The notes: generated by a model from the letters alone, not told the origin. Shown: positions 10,944 to 25,232, counted from the first letter of the stretch. The stretch is DNA of 37,601 nucleotides from Paulinella micropora (GCA_009731375.1 BJOX01000130.1:829630-867230), one strand, 5' to 3'. Numbers and translations are program-made.

Positions 10944-11026
10944 CTGCAGCCATTTGAAGGGCTGTGCGGTTGTCTTCACTGGGATCTCCACTTCAAACTC
11001 GTCATCATCTTCATCCTCTCGGGTCC
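10944..11026 (-). CDS. Acidic exon: TREDEDDDEFEVEIPV...PFKWLQ
   Basis: The 83-nt exon has acceptor GTGCGTGTAG and donor GTTGAGATT. Phase 1 in and phase 0 out gives TREDEDDDEFEVEIPV then KTTAQPFKWLQ, continuing the acidic segment. Two copies of its last ~30 nt with flanking GATA repeat lie downstream at 10507-10535 and 10727-10766. Confidence 0.75.
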
Positions 11027-11068
11027 CTACACGCACATGTGACGTATTATTAATATTCTGCGGGCTAG

Positions 11069-11144
11069 CCACAAATTTGACGTGTTTTTGCGGGCGGGCG
11101 AGCCGGGCCGGGCCGGCGAGCCCGCAAAACACGTCAAAATTTGG
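11069..11144. repeat. Long imperfect hairpin in intron
   Basis: The left arm is 11069-11095 and the right arm 11119-11144. They pair over about 24 bp (for example TTTGACGTGTTTT with AAAACACGTCAAA) with small bulges. The loop is GC-rich (GGGCCGGGCCGG). It lies just upstream of exon 10944-11026. It could be a MITE-like foldback or a structured RNA element in the pre-mRNA. Confidence 0.6.
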
Positions 11145-11283
11145 CGCCGCCGCATATGTAATCTTACCGGTAACCTTACCACATGTTGTGGAGGTGACCG
11201 ATAAAACAATATATTCATTACACACAAGCGAAATGCGCAGCACAAGAACCATAGTTATGTGAGATTTGAAGAGACAGGAGGTG

Positions 11284-11640
<357 letters not shown>

Positions 11641-11642
11641 AC

Positions 11643-11684
<42 letters not shown>

Positions 11685-11703
11685 AATCCATCTACCTATC
11701 TAC

Positions 11704-11764
<61 letters not shown>

Positions 11765-11771
11765 CATCTAC

Positions 11772-11805
<34 letters not shown>

Positions 11806-11818
11806 CTATCTATCTATG

Positions 11819-11862
<44 letters not shown>

Positions 11863-11875
11863 CATCTATCCATCC

Positions 11876-11925
<50 letters not shown>

Positions 11926-12098
11926 ATATCTATCTATCTATCTACCTACCTACCTACCTATCTACCTATCTACATATCTATCTACCTACCATACATACAT
12001 ACATACATACATACATACATACATACATACAATACCTTCTAAATCATCGTCGCTGTCATCATTCTGAGCCACCATTCGCAGTGATGACAATTGATCCT

Positions 12099-12159
<61 letters not shown>

Positions 12160-12229
12160 GTATCTATCTATCTACCTATCTACACACCTATCTATCTACC
12201 TACCTACCATACATACATACATACAATAC
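11641..12229. repeat. (TATC)n and (CATA)n arrays with one exon copy
   Basis: Tetranucleotide arrays around a partial duplicate of the acidic exon (12036-12098). That copy has the donor but not the first residues or the acceptor. Confidence 0.85.
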
Positions 12230-12307
12230 CTTCTAAGTCATCGTCGCTGTCATCATTCTGAGCCACCATTCGCAGTGAAGACAATTGATCCTTGAGCACG
12301 GTCGAGA
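12230..12307 (-). CDS. Acidic exon: [19 protein letters not shown]...
   Basis: The 78-nt exon has acceptor ATGTATAG and donor GTATTGTATG. Phase 1 in and out gives [19 protein letters not shown] then SDDDLE. A helix-like LSSLRMVAQ is followed by acidic residues, reminiscent of the central/acidic part of WASP-type tails (inference). A donor-side partial copy lies at 12036-12098, and two acceptor-side partial copies lie at about 12412-12446 and 12545-12578. Confidence 0.7.
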
Positions 12308-12647
12308 CTATACATACATACGTACACACATTCATATTGTATGTACATGCATTTTTATAGGTACACGAATATAAATATGTATATAATATTCATATTCTCA
12401 TATGCATAATTCAGTGATGACAACTGATCCTTGAGCATGGTCGAGACTATACATACATACGTATACACATTCATATTGTATGTACATGCATTCTTATAGG
12501 TACACGAATTTTAATATGTATATATAACATTCATATACATAATTCAGTGATGATAATTGATCCTTGAGCATGGTCGAGACTATACATACAAATGCATATT
12601 ATACTTTCAAAAATGGTTATTTAATAACAGGGGTGTACCGGACCAGG

Positions 12648-12725
<78 letters not shown>

Positions 12726-12737
12726 CATGTATGTATG

Positions 12738-12813
<76 letters not shown>

Positions 12814-12845
12814 ATTATTATAGTTACATGAATATATATATGTAC

Positions 12846-12895
<50 letters not shown>

Positions 12896-12967
12896 ATGTG
12901 TGTGTGTGTGTGTGTGTCTGTGTGTGTGTGTGTATGTGTATACATATGTTTTTTTATGTCTTTATAC
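12308..12967. repeat. 135-bp repeat of exon 5' edge, then (TATC)n, (TA)n, (TG)n
   Basis: Two diverged copies of the acceptor and first ~25 nt of exon 12230-12307, with about 100 bp of its upstream intron, start near 12300-12320 and recur by 12446 and 12578. Simple repeats fill the rest up to exon 12968-13346. Confidence 0.75.
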
Positions 12968-13346
12968 CTCGTTTAGACTTGTTCTTCTGTATGGCCAAGG
13001 ACGCAGCTCGTGTATGTACATCATGCATATCCGAGCTACTTCGCAAGCGCCCTTTCCCCTTCTTGAGCTGCCATTCCAAGCTCAGCTGGTCCATTTTTGG
13101 CTTCTGAGGCTTAGGGGCAGCCCGCAAACGTGCTTTACCTGTCTTGATCTGCAAAGCCATTTTCACCTTATGGCTCAGCTCCGCCTCCTTCGGCGCTTCC
13201 ACCTTCTTCAGCTCCTTGGTTGCAGCCATCAGGTCCTTCATGTTGAAATTCACTGCGGGGAGATGCTTATTGATCTTGTGAGACTTCTTCAGCTTGTTCT
13301 GCTGCTTTACCAGCGCCAAGGTCAGATCGGCTACACTCATCTTCAC
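12968..13346 (-). CDS. Basic exon with four WH2-like motifs
   Basis: The exon is 379 nt, phase 0 in and phase 1 out, with donor GTATAAAG. The basic product contains four related motifs: VADLTLALVKQQNKLKK, MKDLMAATKELKKVEAPKE, VKMALQIKTGKARLRAAP and DQLSLEWQLKKGKGRLRSS. LKKVE in the second is typical of WH2/thymosin-beta sequences. In the others the hydrophobic start and the L-[KR]-[KR] element are 12 residues apart. Tandem actin-monomer binding is therefore plausible, but the divergence leaves other basic helical repeats possible. If the donor were not used, the frame would stop three codons later (GIKT), so a truncated isoform is possible. Confidence 0.75.
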
Positions 13347-13940
13347 CTACATACATACAAACATACATACATACATACATACATACATAGGGGAGACGAC
13401 CTGAGAAGGTCGTTTCCCACCCTATACATAATATATATGTACATACATACGTACATACATACATACATACATATACACACACACAGGCACACACACACAC
13501 ACACATACATACATACATACTTACGTTACGTTACGTTACGTTACGTTACGTACGTACGTACGTACGTACATACATACATACATACATACATACATACATA
13601 CATACATACATACGTACGTACGTACGTACGTACGTACGTACGTACATACATACATACATACATACATACATACATACATGCATACATACCTTCACTAGCG
13701 GGGCCTTCTTCAACTTGTTGCTCTTTTCCTGCAGCTCTCCCAACAGATCTCCACCTAATACATACATTTACATATACACAATCCCATCCAACCCAACCCA
13801 ACCCAACCCAACCCGACCCGACCCGACCCGACCCGCAACCCAACCCAACCCAACCCAACCCAACCCAACCCAATCCAATCCAATCCAATCCAATCCAAGC
13901 CAATCCGCTCCACTCCACTCCACTCCACTCCACTCCATAC
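13347..13940. repeat. (CATA)n, (ACGT)n and (AACCC/ACCCG)n around exon 13690-13754
   Basis: The introns on either side of the exon. They include a 12-bp hairpin (13391-13402 with 13407-13418, loop GAGA). The 13785-13935 intron drifts from AACCC to ACCCG, AATCC and ACTCC units and is under 190 bp. Confidence 0.8.
13690..13754 (-). CDS. Exon with first WH2-like motif
   Basis: The 65-nt exon has acceptor GTATTAG and donor GTATGTATG. Phase 1 in and phase 0 out gives GDLLGELQEKSNKLKK then APLVK. The pattern of an amphipathic helix starting LL, then LKK, is that of WH2 actin-monomer-binding motifs. The spacing is one residue longer than the usual LLxxIxxGxxLKK. It follows the proline-rich end of the preceding exon directly. 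Confidence 0.75.
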
Positions 13941-15129
13941 CCGTGTTGACGGCTCGTGGTCGGCTGGCTGCTGCTACAGGACTTTCCAGCACAGCAGCGG
14001 CCGCAGGGGCCGGCGGAGGCAGTGGAGGAGGAGCAGGCACAGCAGGCGGAAGACCGTCGACCAGCTGTGGCACCTCTTGGCTGCCAGTCGCTGCGTCAGC
14101 CCCAGTGCTTGCTGTGGTGGTGGTCGTCGTCGTCGTCTCCTCTGAGCCCTCTGCCAGTTCACTCGTCGTGGCTGTCGCGGTGGTCGTGTCTGTTGTGGTT
14201 GTGGTTGTGGTTGCTGTCCTTGTTTCTGCCAATATTTCTCTCGAGTCTTGGCTGAGCTCTGTGGAGGAGTCGGTTGCTACCTCGGCCAAGCTACTGTCAC
14301 CCGCCTTGGCCGCGATCTTGTCGTTGTCCTTCTCCGAGGCAAAATGGTCGATCTCGCTCTGTGTGCGGATGATTTCTAAGTTGGGCAGCGCGGGGAGCGG
14401 CAGACCCCGATCTCCAGCCCGCAGAGGGGAACTACCACCGGAGCGACTGAGGGATTTAGGTGGCAGAGGCGCGGTTGCGGAGGTGGATGAGGGGGCAGAG
14501 GAGCGGTAGCGGAGCATGTCGGAGCGAAGCGCTAGTGCAGCAGCTGTCTGGCGCGGGGAATGGAAATGAACTACGTTGTCCATCGCACTGTCTACTGACC
14601 CTTTGGACGAAGACACGTCCTCGACCGAGCCTTTGCGAGACTTATCAGGAAGTGGGGAGCTAGAGCCCCGGGAAGGCGCACGGCTACTTTCCCGTGAATT
14701 AGCCTCGTTGATTTTGTTGGAGGGTGGGGCAGAAGGGGCAGGCTTGAGGTTCACCGCTGAAGGCGATTTCTCCTCGTCTTCGTCGCCAACAGGGGTGAAA
14801 TCCTTCTCAGCCAACTCCGAGATCCTCTTGACCAGGAGCAGTTCTCGGTTTGCCCGAGCCTTCAGCTCCTCCAAGTCCTCCTCATCTTTTTCTTTGCTCT
14901 TCTTCTTCGGTTGTTTCTCCTTCTTTTCCGTCTTTTCCGTCTCCTCTGTCTCTTCTGCCTCCTCCTCGTCCTCGTCATCAGAATCATCTTGGTCAGAGTC
15001 AGGGTACGTCTCAGTGTTCTGCAGCAGAGATCTAGTCTGGCCAGTTAAGAAATGGCCAGGGGACAGTTTTGCTGCCGAGCCGCTGTCAGTTGTACCGTCG
15101 AGCACCTCTCCCTGCCCCTTGAGATCGTC
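13941..15129 (-). CDS. Large acidic, Ser/Thr-rich exon ending in a proline-rich stretch
   Basis: The exon of 1189 nt (396 codons plus one base) has acceptor CTTACTTTAG and donor GTATGGAG. In order it has DDLKGQGEVLDGTTD; an acidic and lysine-rich stretch (about residues 45-85, mixed E/K/D); a possible helix EELKARANRELLLVKRISEL; Ser-rich basic linkers; PRQTAAALALRSDMLRYRSS; a Thr-rich run; and near the end LPPAVPAPPPLPPPAP followed by Ala. The proline run is of the type that binds profilin or SH3 domains in actin regulators (family knowledge; binding here is inferred). The next exons encode the WH2-like motifs. Confidence 0.85.
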
Positions 15130-15347
15130 CTAAAGTAAGCAGGATGTGCAAAGATGTATTATGCGTGTTTGTTTGCGTTTGTATGTGAGCATGTACGTGC
15201 TGTGCAACACACGTTGGGGGAGCCGAGGAGGAGGAGAAGGAGGAGGAGGAGGGGGAGGAGGAGGAGGAGGAGGAGGAGGAGGAGAAGGAGAGGGAGGAGG
15301 GAAGGGAGGCGGCGGGGAGGGGTGTCGCATATATGGATAGTTAGGTT

Positions 15348-15386
<39 letters not shown>

Positions 15387-15418
15387 AGAGATAAGGCATA
15401 TTTACTATATATACGCAC
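15130..15418. repeat. Short intron with (GGA)n and (GA)n
   Basis: Purine-rich trinucleotide and dinucleotide repeats occupy the intron between two large exons. On the sense strand this is a long polypyrimidine tract before the acceptor of exon 13941-15129. Confidence 0.8.
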
Positions 15419-15631
15419 CTTGATCTCTGCCAAAGAGAGTTGGTTCGAATTGCGTTGGTTACCGTTACCCCCCGCTGGGCCGTTACTACTACCGTTAACG
15501 GTGCTCCCAGGAAATTTACCGGTTTTTCCGAAGATGCTGGAGCGGAAGAGTTTCTCCTGTTGCACCACCAGGAAGTTCATGGCGCTGGTGGGAGTTAACA
15601 CACCAGCAGCCTTATTAATGCCACCAGCCGC
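15419..15631 (-). CDS. Exon: AAGGINKAAGVL...NQLSLAEIK
   Basis: This 213-nt exon is phase 0 to 0, with acceptor GGGTTTTCCAG and donor GTGCGTAT. It encodes 71 residues, including PTSAMNFLVVQQEKLFRSS, IFGKTGKFPGSTVN, a Gly/Asn/Ser stretch, and NSNQLSLAEIK. It is one of the more complex, globular-looking parts of the protein. Flanked by (GA)n on both sides. No family recognised. Confidence 0.8.
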
Positions 15632-15660
15632 CTGGAAAACCCGGGAAAAACAGAGGGATG

Positions 15661-15692
<32 letters not shown>

Positions 15693-15711
15693 GAGAGAGA
15701 GAGAGAGAGAA

Positions 15712-15769
<58 letters not shown>

Positions 15770-15781
15770 CGAGAAAGAGAG

Positions 15782-15852
<71 letters not shown>
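15632..15852. repeat. Short intron with (GA)n and (GATA)n
   Basis: Nearly pure GA with a GATA block at 15712-15755. It separates exons 15853-17310 and 15419-15631. Confidence 0.85.
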
Positions 15853-17310
<1,458 letters not shown>

Positions 17311-17442
17311 CTGCACACCCACACACACACATGCATAAATACATACGTGCATACATACACGTATGCATGCATGCATGCATGCATACATACATACAAGCAT
17401 TGGATATATATATGTATATACATATATGTATATATGTATGTG

Positions 17443-17474
<32 letters not shown>

Positions 17475-17680
17475 ATATATATATATATCAGACATGTCCA
17501 TTCATATATCATAGTAATAAGCATCAAAAACATGCAAAACAAACGCAAGAAAACAGAAAACATATACAGAAAAACAAACAACAACAACAACAACAACAAC
17601 AAAAAACATGCATACGTTAACAAATTTCAATAAACAACGCATATATATATATATGATATATACATATATATACATACATG

Positions 17681-17778
<98 letters not shown>

Positions 17779-17779
17779 C
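17311..17779. repeat. (CATG/CATA)n and (TA)n intron
   Basis: Tetranucleotide and dinucleotide repeats with a short A-rich unique stretch (17500-17630). No exon seen. Confidence 0.8.
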
Positions 17780-17818
17780 CTTGTACAGAGGACTCACGAC
17801 CAAGCGCTGGAAGGGAAC
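17780..17818 (-). CDS. Micro-exon: [12 protein letters not shown]
   Basis: The 39-nt exon has acceptor GTACACAG and donor GTATATAT. Phase 1 in and out gives [12 protein letters not shown], joined as ...[25 protein letters not shown]. It lies between a 62-bp minisatellite and a (TA)n array. Confidence 0.7.
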
Positions 17819-17829
17819 CTGTGTACATT

Positions 17830-18625
17830 TATTATATATATTAGAATATACTAGATTGCATGATAATCTAATACACATCTGTATCTTTGTACAGCTATTT
17901 ATGTTAGAATAATACTATATTGCATGATAATGTAATACACATCTGTATCTTTGTACAGCTATTATGTTAGAATATACTATATTGCATGATCATCTAATAC
18001 ACATCTGTATATTTGTACAGCTATTATATTAGAATATACTATATTGCATGATGATGTAATACACATCTGTATCTTTGTATACTATATTGCATGATAATGT
18101 AATACACATCTGTATCTTTGTACAGCTATTATATTAGAATATACTATATTGCATGTAATACACATCTGTATCTTTGTACAGCTATTATATTAGAATATAC
18201 TATATTGCATGATAATGTAATACACATCTGTATCTTGGTACAGCTATCATATTAGAATATACTATATTGGATGATAATGTAATACACATCTGTATCTTTG
18301 TACAGCTATTATATTAGAATATACTATATTGCATGATAATGTAATACACATCTGTATCTTTGTACAGCTATTATATTAGAATAATACTATATTGCATGAT
18401 AATGTAATACACATCTGTATCTTTGTACAGCTATTACATTAGAATATACTATATTGCATGATAATCTAATACACATCTGTATCTTTGTACAGCTATTATA
18501 TTAGAATATACTATATTGCATGATAATCTAATACACATCTGTATCTTTGTAGAGCTATTACATTAGAATATACTATATTGCATGATAATCTAATACACAT
18601 CTGTATCTTTGTACAGCTAAGAAAT
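17830..18625. repeat. 62-bp AT-rich minisatellite, about 13 units
   Basis: The unit contains CAGCTATTATATTAGAATA, CTATATTGCATGATAATG and TAATACACATCTGTATC. Unit lengths vary from about 44 to 64 bp through deletions. It is the only long array in the window that is not a simple repeat or exon-derived. Confidence 0.9.
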
Positions 18626-19425
18626 CATCTGACGCTGAAAGTCAGCCTGCATACATATATCACATCAGCTTATACATTATTACATTACATTATAATTGTC
18701 ATGTAATACACACACACACACACACACACATATACATATACATATGTATATATATATACATATATATATACATATATATATACATATATATGTAAATATA
18801 CATATACATACATATAAATATATATATATACATATATATATATATACATATACACATATACATATTATATATATATATATTTATATATATATATAATATA
18901 TATGTATATATACATATATATATATATACATGGGAGACGATCTAAATCTGGGGGAAAGCCTAATTAGACCAGAAATAGACAGGTTGATAGGTATGAGGGT
19001 AGGTAGATGGGAAGGTAGCTAGTCACTGATCGGGAGACGAGGGTTAGGGATAGAAGTGAAAGTGTTAGGGATAGAAGTGAAAGTTCATGTATGTATGTAT
19101 GTCTGTCTGTCTGTCTGTCTGTCTGTACGTACGCAACGTAACGTAACGTACATAACGTACGGAACATAACGTACATAGCGTAACGTACATAACGTACGGA
19201 CGTACGTAACGTACGTACGTACGTATTTACGTACGTATGTATGTATGTATGTATGTATGTATGTATGTATGTATGTATGTCTGGGTTAGGGTCAGAGTTG
19301 GGGTTAGGGTTAAGGCTAGGTTTAAAGGTTAGGGTGAGGTAAAGGTTAGGTTTAAAGGTTAGGGTGAGTTAGGATTTGGCTAAAGATTAGACTTGTCCCT
19401 TAAGGTCAGTCTAAGTAGTAGTAGC

Positions 19426-19478
<53 letters not shown>

Positions 19479-19561
19479 CGGCCACCCCACCTTCCGGCCA
19501 CTTTGACTGTGGCCCCTCGTTTTTCACCGTAACAATGACTGTCTATGAAAGTTGGGACATG

Positions 19562-19598
<37 letters not shown>

Positions 19599-19704
19599 AG
19601 CGGAAATTCCCTGTTTTTTGCGGGTGGCCGGAAGCTTTTTTTAAAAGGGTTTTCAACAAATGACCGCTTCTTGCGACGAATTTGTTGGTGGTTGGAATAC
19701 TTAG

Positions 19705-19755
<51 letters not shown>

Positions 19756-19762
19756 ATCTATC

Positions 19763-19814
<52 letters not shown>

Positions 19815-20071
19815 ATCTATCTATCTATCTACCTACCTATCTACCTATCACAAACCCTACCCAATATTTGACGCGGCGTCCAATATCGGACGGTACTTTT
19901 GTAGATAGATGAAATTAAGGTTAAGGTTAAGGTTAAGGTTGAATAGAAAGATAGATATAGACCAGAGCACACAGCACACGTCATAAAAAGAGCGGCTGAT
20001 TAGAAGGCAAAGTGTTTACTGGAATTGATACATAGATGGATAGATGGATAGATGGATAAATAGATAGATAA

Positions 20072-20146
<75 letters not shown>
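18626..20146. repeat. Intron: (TA)n, (ACGT)n, degenerate TTAGGG, poly(A), (TATC)n
   Basis: No exon could be supported. 18700-18935 is TA/CATA-rich, and 19080-19280 has GTCT, ACGT and GTAT repeats. 19281-19375 carries degenerate GGTTAGGGT units, and 19391-19478 is (AGT)n. 19491-19634 is bounded by an 11-bp perfect inverted repeat with a poly(A) inside. GGTTAA units occur at 19917-19940, then GATA. Confidence 0.7.
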
Positions 20147-20149
<3 letters not shown>

Positions 20150-20630
20150 GAGATATCGACTAATGTCAGAAAAAAGGAGCTTCTGATTTCGTCAACCAAG
20201 GAAGTCTGTGGGTAAAGTATTAACCCGATGCCCAGCTAAGCCGTGATGTTTGCACGGAAGGGACTGATACAGGCGATACCAAAGCTCCCTAGTACCAGGC
20301 GGGGCCAGGGCTCGTTCCATAAGCGCCCCTTGCAGAACGAGCTCCCACCTCCATTACAGAGGACCCAGTAAGCAGATGGAGTTTCGAGACTGTTCGACAG
20401 TCTAGTATAAACCGACAGAGCACTGTGGGTTTTATTCCGGGCTCAACAAGCGAGAAAGGGCACCCTGAGGGAACAGGATTGTACTTCCCGTCGCTATTTC
20501 GGCATGTGACTTATAGGCGTATGGCAAGGCACATAAAGCACCCCACCACGGGCCCAGCCCACCCACACCATCCCCTAATTCTGTCTGTCGACAGATGGCA
20601 CCCATTTCAAAAAAAATCAAGCCCAAGGGA
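20147..20630. repeat. Dispersed repeat A, second long copy
   Basis: About 484 bp, closely similar to 6761-7245 with small indels. The left end is GATGAGATATC after (GATA)n. The right end is GCCCAAGGGA before (GATA)n, about 35 bp shorter than the longest copy. Confidence 0.8.
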
Positions 20631-20633
20631 TAT

Positions 20634-20678
<45 letters not shown>

Positions 20679-20685
20679 CAGATAT

Positions 20686-20736
<51 letters not shown>

Positions 20737-20750
20737 TAGGTTAGGGTTAC

Positions 20751-20810
20751 CGTCCGTAATAGTGGAACCAACATCGCTTTCACATAAGGGACTGAAATCA
20801 GCGCTCTCCC
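20751..20810 (-). CDS. Exon: ESADFSPLCESDVGSTITD
   Basis: The 60-nt exon has acceptor CGTACAG and donor GTAACCC. Phase 1 in and out gives ESADFSPLCESDVGSTITD. A copy of its first 50 nt with the acceptor sits upstream at 20864-20913 (ERTDFSPLCESDVSSTI) and differs by mainly conservative changes. Confidence 0.7.
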
Positions 20811-20998
20811 CTGTACGTATTGTATTTATTGTATGTATGTATGTATGTATGTATGTATGTATGGTGGAACTAACATCGCTCTCACACAGGGGACTGAAAT
20901 CAGTGCGCTCCCCTGTATGTATTGTATTTATTGTATGTATGTATGTATGTATGTATGTACCTTGATCGTATCGAGGATATATCACATCTGAAGATATG

Positions 20999-21067
<69 letters not shown>

Positions 21068-22087
21068 ATGTATGTACGTATGTATGTATGTACGAATTTA
21101 TGTATTTATGTATGTATGTATGTATGGATGGATGTATGCATGTACCTTGATTGCATCGAGGATATATCACATCTGAAGATGCATGTATGTATGTATGTAT
21201 GTATGTATGTATGTATGTATCTATATATATATGTATGTACCTTGATCGTATCGAGGAAATATCACATCTGAAGATGCATGTATGTATGCATGCATGTATG
21301 TATGTATGTATGTATGTATGTATGTATGTATGTATCTATGTATGTATGCATGCATGCATGTATGTATGTATGTATGTATGTATGTACGTATGCATGTATG
21401 TATGTATGCATGCATGTATGTATGTACGTATGTATGTATGCATGTATGTATGTATGTATGTATGTATGTATGTATGTATGTATTATACATACATACATAC
21501 ATACATACATACATACGTACGTACATACATACGTACATACATGCATACATTCATACATACATACATACATACATACATGCATACATACATCTTCAGATGT
21601 GATACATCCTCGATACGATCCATACATACATACATACATACATACATACATACGTACATACATACGTACATACATGCATAACATTCATACATACATACAT
21701 ACATACATACATACATACATACATACATACATACATACATGCATACATACATCTTCAGATAATACATGCATACATACATCTTCAGATGTGATACATCCTC
21801 GATACGATCCAGGTACATACATACATACGTACGTACGTACATACATACATACATACATACATACATACATACATACATACATCTTCAGATGTGATATATC
21901 CTCGATACGATCAAGGTACATACATACATACATACATACATACATACATCTTCAGATGTGATATATCCTCGATACATATGTATGTACCTTGATCATATCG
22001 AGAATATATCACATCTGAACATGTATGTTTGTATGTATGTATGTATGTATGTATGTATATATGTATGTATGTATATATGTATGTATG

Positions 22088-22120
<33 letters not shown>

Positions 22121-22452
22121 ATATGTATGTATATATATATATGTATATGTATATATATATACATATATATATGTATATATAATGAATATATATATATAGA
22201 GCTGGCATATATACATACATACATACATGCATACATACATACATACATACATACGTACGTACATACGTACGTACGTACGTACGCACGTACGCGTACCGTA
22301 CGTACGTACGCGTACCGTACGTACGTACGCGTACCGTACGTACGTACGCGTACAGTACGTACGTACGCGTACCGTACGTACGTACCGTACCGTACGTACG
22401 TACGTACGTACGTACGTACATACATACATACATACATACATACATACATACA

Positions 22453-22483
<31 letters not shown>

Positions 22484-22516
22484 GTATGTATGTATATATG
22501 TATATATATATATATG

Positions 22517-22559
<43 letters not shown>

Positions 22560-23115
22560 CGAGCTGGCATATATACATACATACACACATACATACATAC
22601 ATACATACATACATACGTACATACGTACGTACGTACGCGTATCGAGAATATATCACATCTGAACATGTATGTTTGTATGTATGTATGTATGTATGTATGT
22701 ATATATGTATGTATGTATATATGTATGTATGTATATATATATATATATGTATGTATGTATATATGTATGTATATATATATATGTATATGTATATATATAT
22801 ACATATATATATGTATATATAATGAATATATATATATAGAGCTGGCATATATACATACATACATACATGCATACATACATACATACATACATACGTACGT
22901 ACATACGTACGTACGTACGTACGTACGTACGCGTACCGTACGTACGTACGCGTACCGTACGTACGTACGCGTACCGTACGTACGTACGCGTACCGTACGT
23001 ACGTACGCGTACAGTACGTACGTACGCGTACCGTACGTACGTACCGTACCGTACGTACGTACGTACGTACGTACGTACATACATACATACATACATACAT
23101 ACATACATACATACA

Positions 23116-23146
<31 letters not shown>

Positions 23147-23179
23147 GTATGTATGTATATATGTATATATATATATATG

Positions 23180-23222
<43 letters not shown>

Positions 23223-23778
23223 CGAGCTGGCATATATACATACATACACACATACATACATACATACATACATACATACGTACATACGTACGTACGTACG
23301 CGTATCGAGAATATATCACATCTGAACATGTATGTTTGTATGTATGTATGTATGTATGTATGTATATATGTATGTATGTATATATGTATGTATGTATATA
23401 TATATATATATGTATGTATGTATATATGTATGTATATATATATATGTATATGTATATATATATACATATATATATGTATATATAATGAATATATATATAT
23501 AGAGCTGGCATATATACATACATACATACATGCATACATACATACATACATACATACGTACGTACATACGTACGTACGTACGTACGTACGTACGCGTACC
23601 GTACGTACGTACGCGTACCGTACGTACGTACGCGTACCGTACGTACGTACGCGTACCGTACGTACGTACGCGTACAGTACGTACGTACGCGTACCGTACG
23701 TACGTACCGTACCGTACGTACGTACGTACGTACGTACGTACGTACTTACGTACGTACATACATACATACATACATACA

Positions 23779-23809
<31 letters not shown>

Positions 23810-23840
23810 GTATGTATGTATATATGTATATATATATATG

Positions 23841-23883
<43 letters not shown>

Positions 23884-24065
23884 CGAGCTGGCATATATAC
23901 ATACATACACACATACATACATACATACATACATACGTACATACGTACGTACGTACGCGTACCATACGTACGTACGTACGTACGTACATACATACATACA
24001 TACATACATACGCACCGTACCGTACGTACGTACTACGTACGTACGTACATACATACATACATACA

Positions 24066-24096
<31 letters not shown>

Positions 24097-24131
24097 GTAT
24101 GTATGTATATATGTATATATATATATATATG

Positions 24132-24172
<41 letters not shown>

Positions 24173-24608
24173 TCCGAGCTGGCATATATACATACATACA
24201 TACATACATACATACATACATACATACATACATACGTACATACGTACGTACGTACGTACGTACGCGTACCGTACGTACGTACGCGTACCGTACGTACGTA
24301 CGCGTACCGTACGTACGTACGCGTACCATACGTACGTACGCGTACCGTACGTACGTACGCGTACCGTACGTACGTACGCGTACCGTACGTACGTACGTAC
24401 GACGTACGTACGTACGTACGTACATACATACATACATACATACATACATACATACATACATACATACAATACATACAATACATACAATACATACACATAC
24501 ATACATACATACATACATACACACATACACATACATACATACATATGCACCACTTGATCATATCGAGAATATATCACATCTGATGATGCAAGCTCGGAAG
24601 TGTGTAAG

Positions 24609-24640
<32 letters not shown>

Positions 24641-25201
24641 TGTGTATGTATGTATGGATGGATGGTGTATGTATGTATATATATATATGTGTGTGTATAT
24701 ATATATATATATATATGTACCTTGATCATATCGAGAATATATGACATCTGAAGATGTATGTATGTATGTATGTATGTATGTATGTATGTATGTATGAATG
24801 TATGTATGTATGTATGTATGTATATATATATATAATATATATATATATGTATGTATGTATATATGTATGTATGTATATATATATGTATGAATATGTATAT
24901 ATATATATACATATATATATATAATATATATATTCCGAGCTGGCATATATACATACATACATACATGCATACATACATACATACATATATACATACATAC
25001 GTACGTACGTACGTACGTACGCGTACCGTACGTACGTACGCGTACAGTACGTACGTACGCGTACAGTACGTACGTACGCGTACCGTACGTACGTACCGTA
25101 CCGTACGTACGTACCGTACCGTATGTACGTACCGTACCATACGTACCGTACCGTACGTACGTACGTACATACATACATACATACATACATACATACATAC
25201 A

Positions 25202-25232
<31 letters not shown>

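Noticed and set aside
17830-18625. CRISPR-like array
   Set aside because: Units are contiguous and homologous over their full length, with no unique spacers, in a eukaryotic intron.
18626-18660. Possible exon ADFQRQMIS after a TATGCAG acceptor
   Set aside because: It meets a stop before any usable donor in the open frame, and the other two frames stop sooner.
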